Of a stretch of DNA of 23,044 bases, positions 6,171-14,245 are shown piece by piece (within the stretch, counting starts at the first letter, position 1; each line of letters begins with the position of its first letter). The stretch spans positions 1 to 23,044 of the forward strand of contig JBASNZ010000082.1 in NCBI GenBank assembly GCA_049657775.1, read 5' to 3'. The notes under the pieces were generated by a model. It did no database searches. It was not told where the DNA came from and saw nothing but the letters and a program-made list of their open reading frames with translations. This DNA is from JBASNZ01 sp049657775. Lineage in GTDB: Bacteria > Actinomycetota > Coriobacteriia > Anaerosomatales > Anaerosomataceae. A program made the translations under genes and the position numbers.

Positions 6171-7475
6171 ATGAGCAACGGCGGCATATCCACAACACTC
6201 GCGACGCTTAAGACGCGCCGGATCTCGGACGAGGCCTGTCTAACGAGCAGCCTTGCCGGCGACCCGATCGCGTTTTCCGAGTTCTACCGCCGCTATCACG
6301 CCCGAATCCGCGGATTCTTGCTGGCCAAGCTGAGGGATTCGCACGCCGCGGAGGATGCGACCCAGGAGGTCTTTCTCCGCGTTCTGCGTACGGGTGAGGC
6401 GGACATCCGGGATGCGCGTGCGTGGCTTTTCACCGTCGCAACCAACGTGGCAGCCGACATCGCACGCCGACGCTCGACGCGCCCGGCCGAGACCGAGCTT
6501 GCCACAGACTCCCCCGCCGGCCTCCCCACAGGTCGCGACTCCGCGAGCGAGATACTCGATCGCGAGACCGCGCGAAGCGTGTTCACGGCGCTCAGACGGC
6601 TTGCGCCACGCCAGCGCACCGCGCTTATCCTGCGAGAACTCCACGGCCAGAGCAGCGCCGATATCGCGGAGGCGCTGGATACCACGGTCGGCAACGCCGA
6701 CGTCTTAGTGTCCCGAGCACGTGACGCGTTCGGCATCGCCTACGCCGAGGTCTCGAGCCTTCCACACGCCTGTCGCGAAGCGGTAACGACCATCTACCGC
6801 GAGATGGGGACCGGGATCACTTCGAGCGAGACCGCCTCGCTGCGTGCCCACACGGACGCGTGCCCCAGGTGCGCCGCCGAGTACCGCCGCGCCCACAGCA
6901 AGCGCTATCTGCCGTCGCTGCTGCCATTTCTCGTGCCGGATGTTGCCAAGAGCGATCTGATCGCACGTGCAAGCGTGTGGCTCCGCTCGATGCCGGAAGC
7001 CGTCTTCGTGCATATCGGCTCGGCGAATCCGATCGCGTGGAGCACACCTGCCAAGCTCGCCGCCGCGGGGATCGCTCTTACCATCACGCTCGCTCCCGCC
7101 GTGGGCGCCGTGCGTGCAACGGCCGCATCCTCAACGCCCGTAAGCCCCTCGGTGCCCCTGGTAGCCGCACGTGAGCCTACGACCAAGATCGCGGACCACC
7201 AAGCTGCCTCAGCGCCCGCTGATCGGCACACGGATTCTCACCAGACAGCCGTCTTGCACGCCACACACACGTCACAGGTGGTCAAACTCCCGGATGCGTC
7301 GTGTACTGACGGGACCGTCGATACACACACATCGATCGGCATGCAGACAGATGTGCATGCACCGGCTTCGTCATCCTCTGCCGATCCGGGCGCAACGGAC
7401 TGTACCTCGGCGCAGACGCCGACGACCCACACTTCGGGCGATGGCGAACATCTGCCAGGGACTCCACGCCAGTAG
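6171..7475 (+). CDS. ECF sigma factor fused to a zinc-finger anti-sigma-like segment and membrane helix
   Basis: 434 residues from ATG 6171 (AAGGA upstream); ordinary ECF factors are about 180-200. Residues 34-102 are sigma region 2 (FYRRYHARIRGFLL, DATQEVFLRV, ARAWLFTVATNVAAD). Residues 136-190 are region 4 (LAPRQRTALILRELHGQSS, ADIAEALDTTVGNADVLVSR), which binds the -35 element. Then C201 and H227-x3-C231-x2-C234 reproduce the ZAS zinc motif of anti-sigma factors. About 293-313 is a hydrophobic membrane helix, followed by a 120-residue Ala/Thr/Ser/His-rich tail with over ten histidines and C378/C411, predicted outside the cell. Fused ECF proteins with zf-HC2 and membrane helices are known in actinobacteria. 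I infer a membrane-tethered sigma that its own ZAS part restrains and an external (perhaps metal) signal controls. Confidence 0.85.
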   Translation: MSNGGISTTLATLKTRRISDEACLTSSLAGDPIAFSEFYRRYHARIRGFLLAKLRDSHAAEDATQEVFLRVLRTGEADIRDARAWLFTVATNVAADIARRRSTRPAETELATDSPAGLPTGRDSASEILDRETARSVFTALRRLAPRQRTALILRELHGQSSADIAEALDTTVGNADVLVSRARDAFGIAYAEVSSLPHACREAVTTIYREMGTGITSSETASLRAHTDACPRCAAEYRRAHSKRYLPSLLPFLVPDVAKSDLIARASVWLRSMPEAVFVHIGSANPIAWSTPAKLAAAGIALTITLAPAVGAVRATAASSTPVSPSVPLVAAREPTTKIADHQAASAPADRHTDSHQTAVLHATHTSQVVKLPDASCTDGTVDTHTSIGMQTDVHAPASSSSADPGATDCTSAQTPTTHTSGDGEHLPGTPRQ

Positions 7476-7527
7476 TCGCCCGGCGACCCATTGCGAGCGC
7501 GTCGCCGTGTTAGCCGGCGTTGCCGCC

Positions 7528-8415
7528 CTACGAGTGGATCTGGTCCCCGCGAGGCATGGACTCCATCGCTCCGCGCCGCTGCACCGTGACCGCCGCCGCC
7601 TGGCAGGCGCGAGACGCCGCCGCGGTCGTGCTGTAGCCCCGCAGAAGCGAATCCGCCAGAGCAGCGCAGAACGTATCCCCGGCCGCCGTGGCGTCAACCG
7701 CGGTAACCGCTACCGCCGGCACACGGTGCGCCCCTCCGTGCTCCACGACCAACGCGCCCTCCGCGCCAAGCGTGACCACGATGCTTCCAGGGCCACGCAG
7801 CCCCAGCGCCATCCTGGCCACGTCCTCTATGCGATCGCTCGTCGGCTCGCCGCAGAGCGTGGCTAGCTCGTGCCTGTTGGGAACGAGCACGTCAACGCGG
7901 GCAAGCACACGTGCATCGATGGGCCGTGCCGGTGCCGGATTGAGCACGAAGAGCCCGGTCACCAGCTCACTTGCACGGGCGACGACCGAGGCGTCGATCT
8001 CCTGCTGCGCCAGAACACATCCCGCCGAGGCGACGATTTCGGCCGCGGCATCCAGGTCGGCTACGGAGAAGGCACTGTTGGCGCCGGGGGCGACCACGAT
8101 GGTGCTCTCGCCGTCAGGTTCCACGAGGATCACGGCCTGGCCCGTGGCGGTGTCGAGGGTGACGACAGCGCTTGTGTCCACGCCCTCGTCGGCCAGAAGG
8201 CCCAGCATGTACTCGCCGTCGGCGTCCGCACCCACGGCGCCGATCATCGATACGGACCGCTCCAGCCGTGCACAGCCCACGGCCTGGTTGGCTCCCTTGC
8301 CGCCACCCGAGCGACGCACAGCGCCACCCAAGAGCGTCTCACCGCGGCGCGGGGCATGGGGGACCGCGATCGCCAGGTCCACGTTGATGCTGCCGACCAC
8401 CACGATGTCAGACAT
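7528..8415 (-). CDS. rbsK: Ribokinase (PfkB family)
   Basis: 295 residues. It phosphorylates ribose (or deoxyribose or a related sugar) at O5 with ATP, feeding the pentose phosphate pathway. PfkB features are the N-terminal VVGSINVDL (6-14), GGGKGANQA (37-45), which holds the sugar in ribokinases, and DATAAGDTF (241-249) with catalytic Asp247 and the anion hole. Last gene of a seven-gene minus-strand operon; its ATG overlaps the end of the nucleoside-hydrolase gene by 8 bases. The pairing implies that ribose freed by the hydrolase is phosphorylated here. Sugar specificity is inferred from context. Confidence 0.9.
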   Translation of the reverse strand: MSDIVVVGSINVDLAIAVPHAPRRGETLLGGAVRRSGGGKGANQAVGCARLERSVSMIGAVGADADGEYMLGLLADEGVDTSAVVTLDTATGQAVILVEPDGESTIVVAPGANSAFSVADLDAAAEIVASAGCVLAQQEIDASVVARASELVTGLFVLNPAPARPIDARVLARVDVLVPNRHELATLCGEPTSDRIEDVARMALGLRGPGSIVVTLGAEGALVVEHGGAHRVPAVAVTAVDATAAGDTFCAALADSLLRGYSTTAAASRACQAAAVTVQRRGAMESMPRGDQIHS

Positions 8416-9340
8416 AGCTGGCCACCGCCTGGATCATAAGATCCCAGAAGCGGTCGCGATCCAGAGTGATCGCGACAAGCGCGTTATCCGGTTCTCCCGT
8501 GAGGTGGTGCAGGTCCACACACGTGGCGCCCGAGGTGTACCGTCCCCGCGTCTCGATGGCCACCGGCACTGGGATGCACTCAACCAGCGTCCGATCGATC
8601 ACGCGGGCGACCGCGACGGGATCGTGCAGCGGCGGTGACGTGAATCCCCAGGTCTTGAGGTAGCTGGCCGAGAAGAACGTGAGCAGCTCCACGCACAGGT
8701 CGCCCATGGGTGTGTGAAGCTCCTTGAGGCGCTCGACCACGTCGGGGGTGGCCAGCGCCTGATGCGTGACGTTAAGGCCGCACATGGTTACGGGCAGGCC
8801 CGAGCGGAACACGATGTCCGCGGCCTCCGGATCCACCTTGATGTTGAACTCGGCATAGGGCGTGTCATTGCCCCGCTCGGTGGAGCCGCCCATCAGCACG
8901 ATCTCGCGGATGTTGTCCTTCAACTCCGGATGCGAGCGCAGTACAAGCGCGATGTTGGTAAGCGGTCCCGTGGGAACAAGCGTCACGGGTTCCGGGTGCT
9001 CGCGTAGGATGCGCACGATAAGGTCGTGCGCGCTCTCGCTCGACTCGGGCACAGTGGGTTCGGGAAACGCCGGCCCGTCAAGGCCCGAGACGCCGTGGAC
9101 GTACTCACCGATGTGCAGCGAACCCATCAGCGGACCCGCCGCACCCGCGGCGATCGGCACACCGGTGATGCCGGCGACCGTGCACACGCGCCGGGCGTTG
9201 AGCGTGCACTTCTCCACGGTCTGATTGCCACCGCATGTGGTTATCGCCAGCAGGTCGATCGCCGGGCTGGCGGCCGCCAGCAGTATCGCGAGTGCGTCGT
9301 CGTGACCGGGGTCGCAGTCCAAGATGATCGGGGTTTGCAT
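8408..9340 (-). CDS. Inosine-uridine-preferring type nucleoside hydrolase
   Basis: 310 residues, standard length. These calcium enzymes split the N-glycosidic bond of ribonucleosides to free base plus ribose. The N-terminal DCDPGHDDA (8-16) is the family hallmark, with the Asp cluster that binds calcium and ribose. Later come TGPLTNIALVLR, VLMGG, the AEFN segment (EFNIKVDPEAA), which contacts ribose, and HDPVAVA with the active-site His and Asp near the C-terminus. ATG 9338-9340 is 3 bases after the stop of the amidotransferase-like gene. Base preference (purine, pyrimidine or modified) cannot be decided from sequence. Confidence 0.92.
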   Translation of the reverse strand: MQTPIILDCDPGHDDALAILLAAASPAIDLLAITTCGGNQTVEKCTLNARRVCTVAGITGVPIAAGAAGPLMGSLHIGEYVHGVSGLDGPAFPEPTVPESSESAHDLIVRILREHPEPVTLVPTGPLTNIALVLRSHPELKDNIREIVLMGGSTERGNDTPYAEFNIKVDPEAADIVFRSGLPVTMCGLNVTHQALATPDVVERLKELHTPMGDLCVELLTFFSASYLKTWGFTSPPLHDPVAVARVIDRTLVECIPVPVAIETRGRYTSGATCVDLHHLTGEPDNALVAITLDRDRFWDLMIQAVASYV

Positions 9341-9343
9341 GTA

Positions 9344-10090
9344 TCACACTCCCGCGAGCCAGCGGACGAGCTGCGTGAACAGCCGCGCGTAACCCGGCCA
9401 TGCCACGAAGTCGTCGGGGCACCAGTGCGGCCCGATATCCGAGGCCCACGCCGCGGTTCGCCCGCCGCCTTCGGTGCGCAGCGCCAGCAGCGGGTCGTCG
9501 CCCACGTTGGCGAGCAAGACGGCGTCGTCTTTAAGGGCAAACCGGTTGTAGCCCAGAAGAGCCGGCCACGCGCCCTCAAGACCGCTCATCACCGGATGCG
9601 CACCGTTGAGCACCGAGGGCTCGGCTCCCTCGGGCGCCTCAACGCGATCGTCCCACGGATCGATCACCGAGGGCAGGATGGCGTCTACCGGCGTGCGGTG
9701 GTACATCGCCTTGCCGGCAAATCCCTGGAAGCTCATGTAGCCGCCCGCCATCATCAGCCCGCCGCCGCCTTGCACCCACTCGGCCAGGACCTTGAGGCGG
9801 TTGACGGTGCGCTGCCCGCGCAGCCAGGTATCGGGGTGCAGCAAGATGGAGTCGGCGCCTATGTCCGACAACACGACCACGTCATAGTCAGAGAACGCCT
9901 CCACGCTTGCCGGGAACGCCTCCGGCACCTCGTGGGCGGGCATATGGACGACCTCGATGCCATTGGCCTCAAGTGCGCTCTTGAGAGGACCCACGCCTGT
10001 CTCGTAGACGACCGACTTGAAACTGTCGAAGCCTTTGAAGTGCGTGGAATCGCTTACCCACGACTCGCCGGCGATAAGTACCCGTGTCAT
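9344..10090 (-). CDS. Glutamine-amidotransferase-like protein (DUF1355/PF07090 type)
   Basis: 248 residues. The sequence has the flavodoxin-like layout of class-I amidotransferase relatives: RVLIAGES at the start, YDVVVLSDIGADS, then WVQGGGGLMMAGGYMSFQGF, where the nucleophile elbow lies. The usual elbow Cys is absent (GGYMSFQG), so it may not be a glutaminase. The GGxxSFxG elbow resembles the poorly characterised DUF1355 proteins. DIGPHWCPDDFVAWPGYARLF near the C-terminus contains a Cys and two His-Trp/Trp-Pro segments that could be functional. ATGA overlap with the PTE-like gene, behind GAGAGGAG. Function unknown. Its place between a PTE-like hydrolase and a nucleoside hydrolase suggests a role in substrate processing. 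Confidence 0.75.
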   Translation of the reverse strand: MTRVLIAGESWVSDSTHFKGFDSFKSVVYETGVGPLKSALEANGIEVVHMPAHEVPEAFPASVEAFSDYDVVVLSDIGADSILLHPDTWLRGQRTVNRLKVLAEWVQGGGGLMMAGGYMSFQGFAGKAMYHRTPVDAILPSVIDPWDDRVEAPEGAEPSVLNGAHPVMSGLEGAWPALLGYNRFALKDDAVLLANVGDDPLLALRTEGGGRTAAWASDIGPHWCPDDFVAWPGYARLFTQLVRWLAGV

Positions 10091-11136
10091 CTGCGTTCTC
10101 CTCTCGACGCGGACTCAAAGACGCTCCGCGGATTGTCGGTGAGCATACCCAGGGCCGTATCGCGCGGGACTCCGTGACGCTCGAGGCGTGGCACAAAGCT
10201 CTCCAGCACGTGCGCGTAGCCAAAGCCGCCATAGCGGCGAAGCAGCGTCTTGATGAAGACGTCGTGGGACAACAGCACCTGTCCCGCGTATCCGTCGGCC
10301 ACCAGGGCTGCCACGGCGGCGGCATCGTCCTCGTCGCTGGGGCTCTGGCCTTCGCCGGGGTAGTAGAACTCCATCCCCAGCATGTCGTATTCGATGTACG
10401 CTCCCCGGTCGGCCAGCGTGTGCTGGTACTGGCGATCCTGCCCGCTCGGATTCATGTGCGCCAGCACCACCGAGGAAAGATCACCACCCTCTTCGTCCAC
10501 GATGTCCAACACCCGCATGCCATAGCGCTCCCAGCCCGGCATGTGCACCGAGAGGGGCACGGCCGTGCGCTTCTGCGCGCGAGCGGCGGCGCGAAGGACG
10601 CGCTGCTCGGCGTCGGTAAAGTGCGGCCCCACACCGATCTCGCCGATGACCCCGGCATGAACGCCATCCACCCCGTCGACCACGTCGCGCACCATCACAT
10701 CGGCGATGTCATCGATCGGCATGGCGCTCAACCCTGGCGGGTGCGCTCGCTCCAGGTAAAAGCCGCAGCCCATGACGATGTTCAGCCCCGTGCGCCCGGC
10801 GATCTCGACCAGTGCCTGCGGGTCGCGCCCGATACCCTCCAGCGTGACCTCCACGATGGTGTTCCCGCCGGCCGCGGCAAAGAACGCGGCCTCCTCGGCC
10901 GCTACATCCACGTCATCCAGGCTGCAGTTGTCCAACGACAGGTACGGATCGTTTCGCAGCCGACCCAAGAACTCCATGCGAACCGGCGCCGAGGCGATCC
11001 GCTCCCCCATGACGTCACCCGGTTGGGGTGCGTGCCACGCCGCCGAGCCGTTGTTGATGAGGTGCTCGTGGAACAGCGTCACGCCCAGCGCTGAGGCGTC
11101 GATCTCACCCGTGACGGTTCGAACGCGTGCCATCAT
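10087..11136 (-). CDS. Phosphotriesterase-family metallohydrolase (PHP/lactonase-like)
   Basis: 349 residues, an amidohydrolase-superfamily TIM barrel of the PTE group. Metal ligands are all recognisable: H23-E-H25 (TLFHEHL), E166 (AGVIGEIGVG) in place of the carboxylated Lys of classical phosphotriesterase, H198 (LSVHMPG), H227 (VLAHMNPSG) and D292 (LSHDVF). Glu at the bridging position is a feature of phosphotriesterase homology proteins rather than of the organophosphate-degrading enzyme. Related proteins are lactonases or have unknown substrates. The start overlaps the permease stop (ATGATGG; ATG at 11136 or 11133). It probably hydrolyses a lactone, ester or phosphoester in the imported compound; the exact reaction cannot be told. 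Confidence 0.85.
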   Translation of the reverse strand: MMARVRTVTGEIDASALGVTLFHEHLINNGSAAWHAPQPGDVMGERIASAPVRMEFLGRLRNDPYLSLDNCSLDDVDVAAEEAAFFAAAGGNTIVEVTLEGIGRDPQALVEIAGRTGLNIVMGCGFYLERAHPPGLSAMPIDDIADVMVRDVVDGVDGVHAGVIGEIGVGPHFTDAEQRVLRAAARAQKRTAVPLSVHMPGWERYGMRVLDIVDEEGGDLSSVVLAHMNPSGQDRQYQHTLADRGAYIEYDMLGMEFYYPGEGQSPSDEDDAAAVAALVADGYAGQVLLSHDVFIKTLLRRYGGFGYAHVLESFVPRLERHGVPRDTALGMLTDNPRSVFESASRGERR

Positions 11137-12206
11137 CGTCTCGCGGTGCCGAATCGGGAGAACACCCGCGTGTTGAGGAAGATCGCCAGCAACAGAATGG
11201 CGCCCTGCACGATCTGCACATAGAACGGCGAGACGTGCAGCAGTACCAGACCATTGGCGATAACACCCAGCACAAGCGCTCCAAGCGCGGTTCCCACCAC
11301 GCTGCCGCGCCCACCCATAAGCGACGTTCCACCAAGCACCACAGCGGTGATGGCCTCCAGCTCAAATCCCACGCCCGCGTTGGACGAGCCGGATGCAAGC
11401 CGGGTGGCGATGAGCGTACCTGCGATGGATGCCGCAAGACCTGACGCGATGAAGACCAAAAGACCGATCAAACGTGTGTTGACACCGGTGCGCCGCAGCG
11501 ACTCGGCGTTGGATCCGAGGCCTACGACGTAGCGACCGAACGGCGTCTGGGTGAATACGAACCAGCCGAGCACCACCACGACCAGCGCGATGATGGCGGG
11601 CATCGGCACGCCGCCGACCCGCCCCTGTCCAAGCGACGTGATCCACGCCTCACCCGGAATGGGAGTCGAATATCCCTGGGTGATGAGCAGCGCGGTCCCC
11701 CGCACGATGGAAAGCGTCGCGAGCGTAACGATGAAGGGCGGCAGCCCCTGGTACGACGCGAAGTAGCCGTTGACCGCGCCGACCCCGATGCCCATCAACA
11801 GCACAAGGCCGAGCGCCACCGTGGGGTCCATGCCACCCTTGACCCAGATGGCCAGAAGCGACCCGGAGAGCGCTACGACCGAGCCGACCGAGAGATCGAT
11901 ACCCGCCGTGGTTATGACGAAGGTCATGGTAACCGCCACCACCATGGTGGGTGCGATCTGGCGAAGCATGTTGAGCACGTTGGGGATGGTTGCGAAGCTG
12001 TCGGCAGTGGAGCTGAAGAAGATGAGCAGCACCAGCAGCACCACGCCCACCGCGATGGTAAGCACGTTACTCATGATCCACGCACGCCGGTGTTCGGCCT
12101 TGGTGCGCTGCTGGACGCCAGCGCCCTGCGCGGGGGCCGCAACCGACGCCGAACGCGAGGTGGGCTCGGGGGATACCGACACGGGCGCGAAAGGCTTCTC
12201 GCTCAT
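11133..12206 (-). CDS. Sugar/nucleoside ABC transporter permease (RbsC-like)
   Basis: 357 residues. After a 43-residue Pro/Ser/Ala-rich cytoplasmic N-terminal extension come about nine or ten membrane helices in the pattern of the ribose/xylose/AI-2 permease family (BPD_transp_2). The family landmark TTAGIDLSVGSVVALSGSL (about 105-123) is present, as are VNGYFASYQGLPPFIVTLATL and the late GFELEAITAVVLGGTSLMGG loop that contacts the ATPase. Start ATG 12204-12206 behind GGGAGGGGG; it overlaps the ATPase stop by ATGA. The protein should form a homodimeric channel with the adjacent ATPase and the lipoprotein. Confidence 0.92.
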   Translation of the reverse strand: MSEKPFAPVSVSPEPTSRSASVAAPAQGAGVQQRTKAEHRRAWIMSNVLTIAVGVVLLVLLIFFSSTADSFATIPNVLNMLRQIAPTMVVAVTMTFVITTAGIDLSVGSVVALSGSLLAIWVKGGMDPTVALGLVLLMGIGVGAVNGYFASYQGLPPFIVTLATLSIVRGTALLITQGYSTPIPGEAWITSLGQGRVGGVPMPAIIALVVVVLGWFVFTQTPFGRYVVGLGSNAESLRRTGVNTRLIGLLVFIASGLAASIAGTLIATRLASGSSNAGVGFELEAITAVVLGGTSLMGGRGSVVGTALGALVLGVIANGLVLLHVSPFYVQIVQGAILLLAIFLNTRVFSRFGTARR

Positions 12207-12958
12207 CGGTGTCCCCCTCCCACGATCTCTTGGACAAGCGTCTCAAGCGACGTCTCCCGTGCACTCAGATCGGCGCTCAGGGTACCTTCGTACATAACGC
12301 ACAACCGGTCGCAGACCTGGAACAGGTCCTGCAACCGGTGAGTGATCAGAATCACGCCTACGCCGCGCGCCGCTACGGTTGTGATGAGGTCAAGAACCAT
12401 CTCGACCTCGGACACCGCCAGTGCGGCGGTGGGCTCGTCTAAGATGAGAAGCCGCGGCTCAAAGTTGACCGCGCGCGCAATGGCTACCGCCTGCCGCTGA
12501 CCGCCCGAGAGATTCCTCACAGGCAGATCGGTGTACGGAATGCGGATCTTGAGCGAGTCGAGTAGGCGGCGTGCATCGGCGTGCATGCGCTTCTTGTCAA
12601 GCGCTATACCACCGGCGCGCCGCGGCTCCCGTCCGAGGAAGATGTTGCCTGCAACGTCGATGTCGTCGCACAGCGCCAGGTCCTGATAGACCATCTCGAT
12701 CCCCATTTGCTGGGCCTGGCGCGGTGTTGAGTATGACATGCACGTGCCGTCGATCCAGATCTCGCCGCCGTCAGGAATGTACGCTCCCGACAGGACCTTC
12801 ATGAGGGTGGACTTGCCTGCGGCGTTGTCGCCGACCAGTCCAAGTACCTCGCCCGGCGCGACGTGGAGGCTGACCCCTCGCAACGCGTCTACCATCCCGA
12901 ATCGCTTGCGTATGTCCTTGAGGACGACGCGATCAGGCTGAACCTCGTTTGCGGACAT
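12203..12958 (-). CDS. Sugar/nucleoside ABC transporter ATP-binding protein, single domain
   Basis: 251 residues from ATG 12956-12958, which has the ribosome site GGAGGG; an in-frame ATG four codons earlier is less well placed. One complete nucleotide-binding domain: Walker A GDNAAGKST, Q-loop VYQDLAL, signature LSGGQRQ, Walker B LLILDEPT, H-loop ITHRL. The classical ribose transporter ATPase (RbsA) is about 500 residues with two such domains; here there is one, as in FrcA-type transporters, so two copies would assemble. It energises uptake together with the permease and lipoprotein. Confidence 0.92.
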   Translation of the reverse strand: MSANEVQPDRVVLKDIRKRFGMVDALRGVSLHVAPGEVLGLVGDNAAGKSTLMKVLSGAYIPDGGEIWIDGTCMSYSTPRQAQQMGIEMVYQDLALCDDIDVAGNIFLGREPRRAGGIALDKKRMHADARRLLDSLKIRIPYTDLPVRNLSGGQRQAVAIARAVNFEPRLLILDEPTAALAVSEVEMVLDLITTVAARGVGVILITHRLQDLFQVCDRLCVMYEGTLSADLSARETSLETLVQEIVGGGHR

Positions 12959-13000
12959 GCCACCCTCCACGACGCTGCCAGTACGACATCTGTTACCTTC

Positions 13001-13143
13001 GTGATGCGTGCCTCAGTGCGACACCGCGTCTGCGTGATGCGTGCCTCAGTGCGACACCGCGTCTGCGTGATGCGTGCCTCAGTGCGACACCGCGTCTTCG
13101 TGATGCGTGTCTCAGTGCGACACCATGTCTGCGTGATGCGTGC
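13001..13143. repeat. Four 33-bp tandem repeats plus a partial fifth, between binding-protein and ATPase genes
   Basis: Units start at 13001, 13034, 13067 and 13100, each 33 bp (beginning GTGATGCGTGCCTCAGTGCG). Units 1 and 2 are identical, unit 3 differs at one base and unit 4 at three, and the first 11 bases of a fifth unit run to 13143, the base next to the stop codon of the binding-protein gene. The block fills most of the 185-bp gap inside the operon. No strong hairpin or U-tract is visible in the unit and there are no spacers, so it is neither a classical terminator nor a CRISPR. A role in differential expression of the binding protein is possible but unproven. Confidence 0.92.
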
Positions 13144-14130
13144 TTACTTGAAGATTGCGCGGTAGGGCTCAACGTTGTCCTTGGTCACGATGGTGATCGG
13201 GATGTTCATGAGCTTGTCCACCGAGCCGCCGTCAACGAGCGTCTTGGCCGCCTTGACCGCTTCGTAACCCTCGGTCTTGGGGTCCTGCTGCACGACGCCG
13301 ATAACGAACCCGTCGTCGATGCCCTGGATGACCTCGGCCGTGAGGTCCCAGCCGAACAGCTTGACCGTGGCGCCCTTGTTCTGCGAACGAACAGCGGCGA
13401 CCGCGCCAACCATGGCCGGCTCGCCCGTGGCGTACATGATCTGCGTATCGGCCTGGGCGGTGAACAGGTTCTCGGCAGCCGTCATGGCCGCCTCCTGCCG
13501 GTTCTGACCGTCAACGACCTGGGTGATCGTGGCGCCCGCACCCTCGACGACCTTCACGAAGCTGTCCTTGCGAAGGTTCTGGATGAAGGAGTTGAGCGCG
13601 CCGATGACGCCGATGTTCTTGTTGGTGACGTTGTTCGCGGTCATGTAGTCAACCACGAACTGACCTATCTCGGCACCCGCGGCCTCGTTGTCGACGCCGA
13701 CCTGCACGTCAACAGCGTCGTCCTCGACGACCGCGTCGACAGCGATGATCTTGATCCCGGCGGCCTTGGCCTCTTCGATGGCCGGCTTGACACCCTCGAC
13801 GTCGATAGCGACGACGATGATCGCGTCAAAACCCTGAGTCACGAAGTTTGCAATGCCTTCGTTCTGCTTTGCGGCATCGTCGTTGGCGTTGAAGATGGTC
13901 AGATCGACGCCGACCTCATCGGCGGCCGCCTGAGCGCCCTCATTCATCTGATTGAAGAAGATCGCCTGCTGGTTGATCTGTACCAGGCCAACCTTGATCT
14001 TCTCGGCGGTTGCACCGCCATCGGTGGAGGTCCCTGTGTCGGTCTTGCTGGCACAGCCCGCCATGCTGAACGCGAGCATTGCGACCAGAGCCAGTAACGC
14101 TACGAGCCTGAATCCCCTACGTCTTGCCAT
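13144..14130 (-). CDS. Sugar/nucleoside-type ABC substrate-binding lipoprotein (RbsB-like)
   Basis: 328 residues from ATG 14128-14130 (GGAGGG upstream); an earlier in-frame ATG would put 27 charged residues before the signal. The signal peptide MARRRGFRLVALLALVAMLA ends in the lipobox SMAGC, so Cys26 would be lipidated and the protein tethered outside the membrane. A short Thr/Ser/Gly linker follows, then a periplasmic-binding-protein fold of the ribose/galactose class: VGLVQINQQAIFFNQMNEGA, IFNANDD, FDAIIVVAIDVEGVKPAIEEAKAAGIKIIAVD, VGVDNEAAG. First gene of the operon, directly downstream of the LacI-type operator. The ligand is probably a pentose or ribonucleoside-like compound, judged from the downstream enzymes. 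Confidence 0.92.
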   Translation of the reverse strand: MARRRGFRLVALLALVAMLAFSMAGCASKTDTGTSTDGGATAEKIKVGLVQINQQAIFFNQMNEGAQAAADEVGVDLTIFNANDDAAKQNEGIANFVTQGFDAIIVVAIDVEGVKPAIEEAKAAGIKIIAVDAVVEDDAVDVQVGVDNEAAGAEIGQFVVDYMTANNVTNKNIGVIGALNSFIQNLRKDSFVKVVEGAGATITQVVDGQNRQEAAMTAAENLFTAQADTQIMYATGEPAMVGAVAAVRSQNKGATVKLFGWDLTAEVIQGIDDGFVIGVVQQDPKTEGYEAVKAAKTLVDGGSVDKLMNIPITIVTKDNVEPYRAIFK

Positions 14131-14157
14131 AGCGAACTCCCTCCACGATGCGCTAAT

Positions 14158-14173
14158 GGGTAAACGTTTACCC
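14158..14173. promoter_or_regulatory. Perfect palindromic LacI-family operator
   Basis: GGGTAAACGTTTACCC is a perfect 16-bp palindrome with the central CG and TAAACG half-sites typical of LacI/GalR operators. It lies just downstream of the predicted -10 of the transport operon and 28 bases before the lipoprotein start codon, so bound repressor would block initiation. The regulator encoded divergently at 14318 is the obvious ligand. Confidence 0.85.
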
Positions 14174-14182
14174 TTTCGAAAC

Positions 14183-14211
14183 AATCTTAGTGACCACGGC
14201 GATTCCGTCAA
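14183..14211 (-). promoter_or_regulatory. Likely promoter of the transport and catabolic operon
   Basis: On the minus strand TTGACG (14206-14211), a 17-bp spacer and AAGATT (14183-14188) make a housekeeping-type promoter. The -35 is strong (five of six bases) and the -10 is weak. The start would fall about 14175, at the edge of the 16-bp operator. Confidence 0.5.
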
Positions 14212-14245
14212 GGAGGTCTCCTGCTATCGGTTTTCGCTCCCAGGC

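Noticed and set aside
7476..7527. Bidirectional terminator between the sigma factor and ribokinase genes
   Set aside because: Only very short GC stems are visible in the 52-bp gap, with no T-tract on either strand.
9026..10177. 383-codon plus-strand open frame across the nucleoside hydrolase and amidotransferase-like genes
   Set aside because: It is antisense to recognised proteins, rich in Arg, His and Gly, and has no start signal.
13001..13143. Possible CRISPR array
   Set aside because: The 33-bp units are directly adjacent with no unique spacers, and no cas genes are present.
12949..14097. Long plus-strand open frame covering the binding-protein gene and the 33-bp repeats
   Set aside because: It is antisense to a well-supported lipoprotein gene. 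The apparent repeats in its product come from a 33-bp unit that is open in several frames, and it has no ribosome site or recognisable domain.
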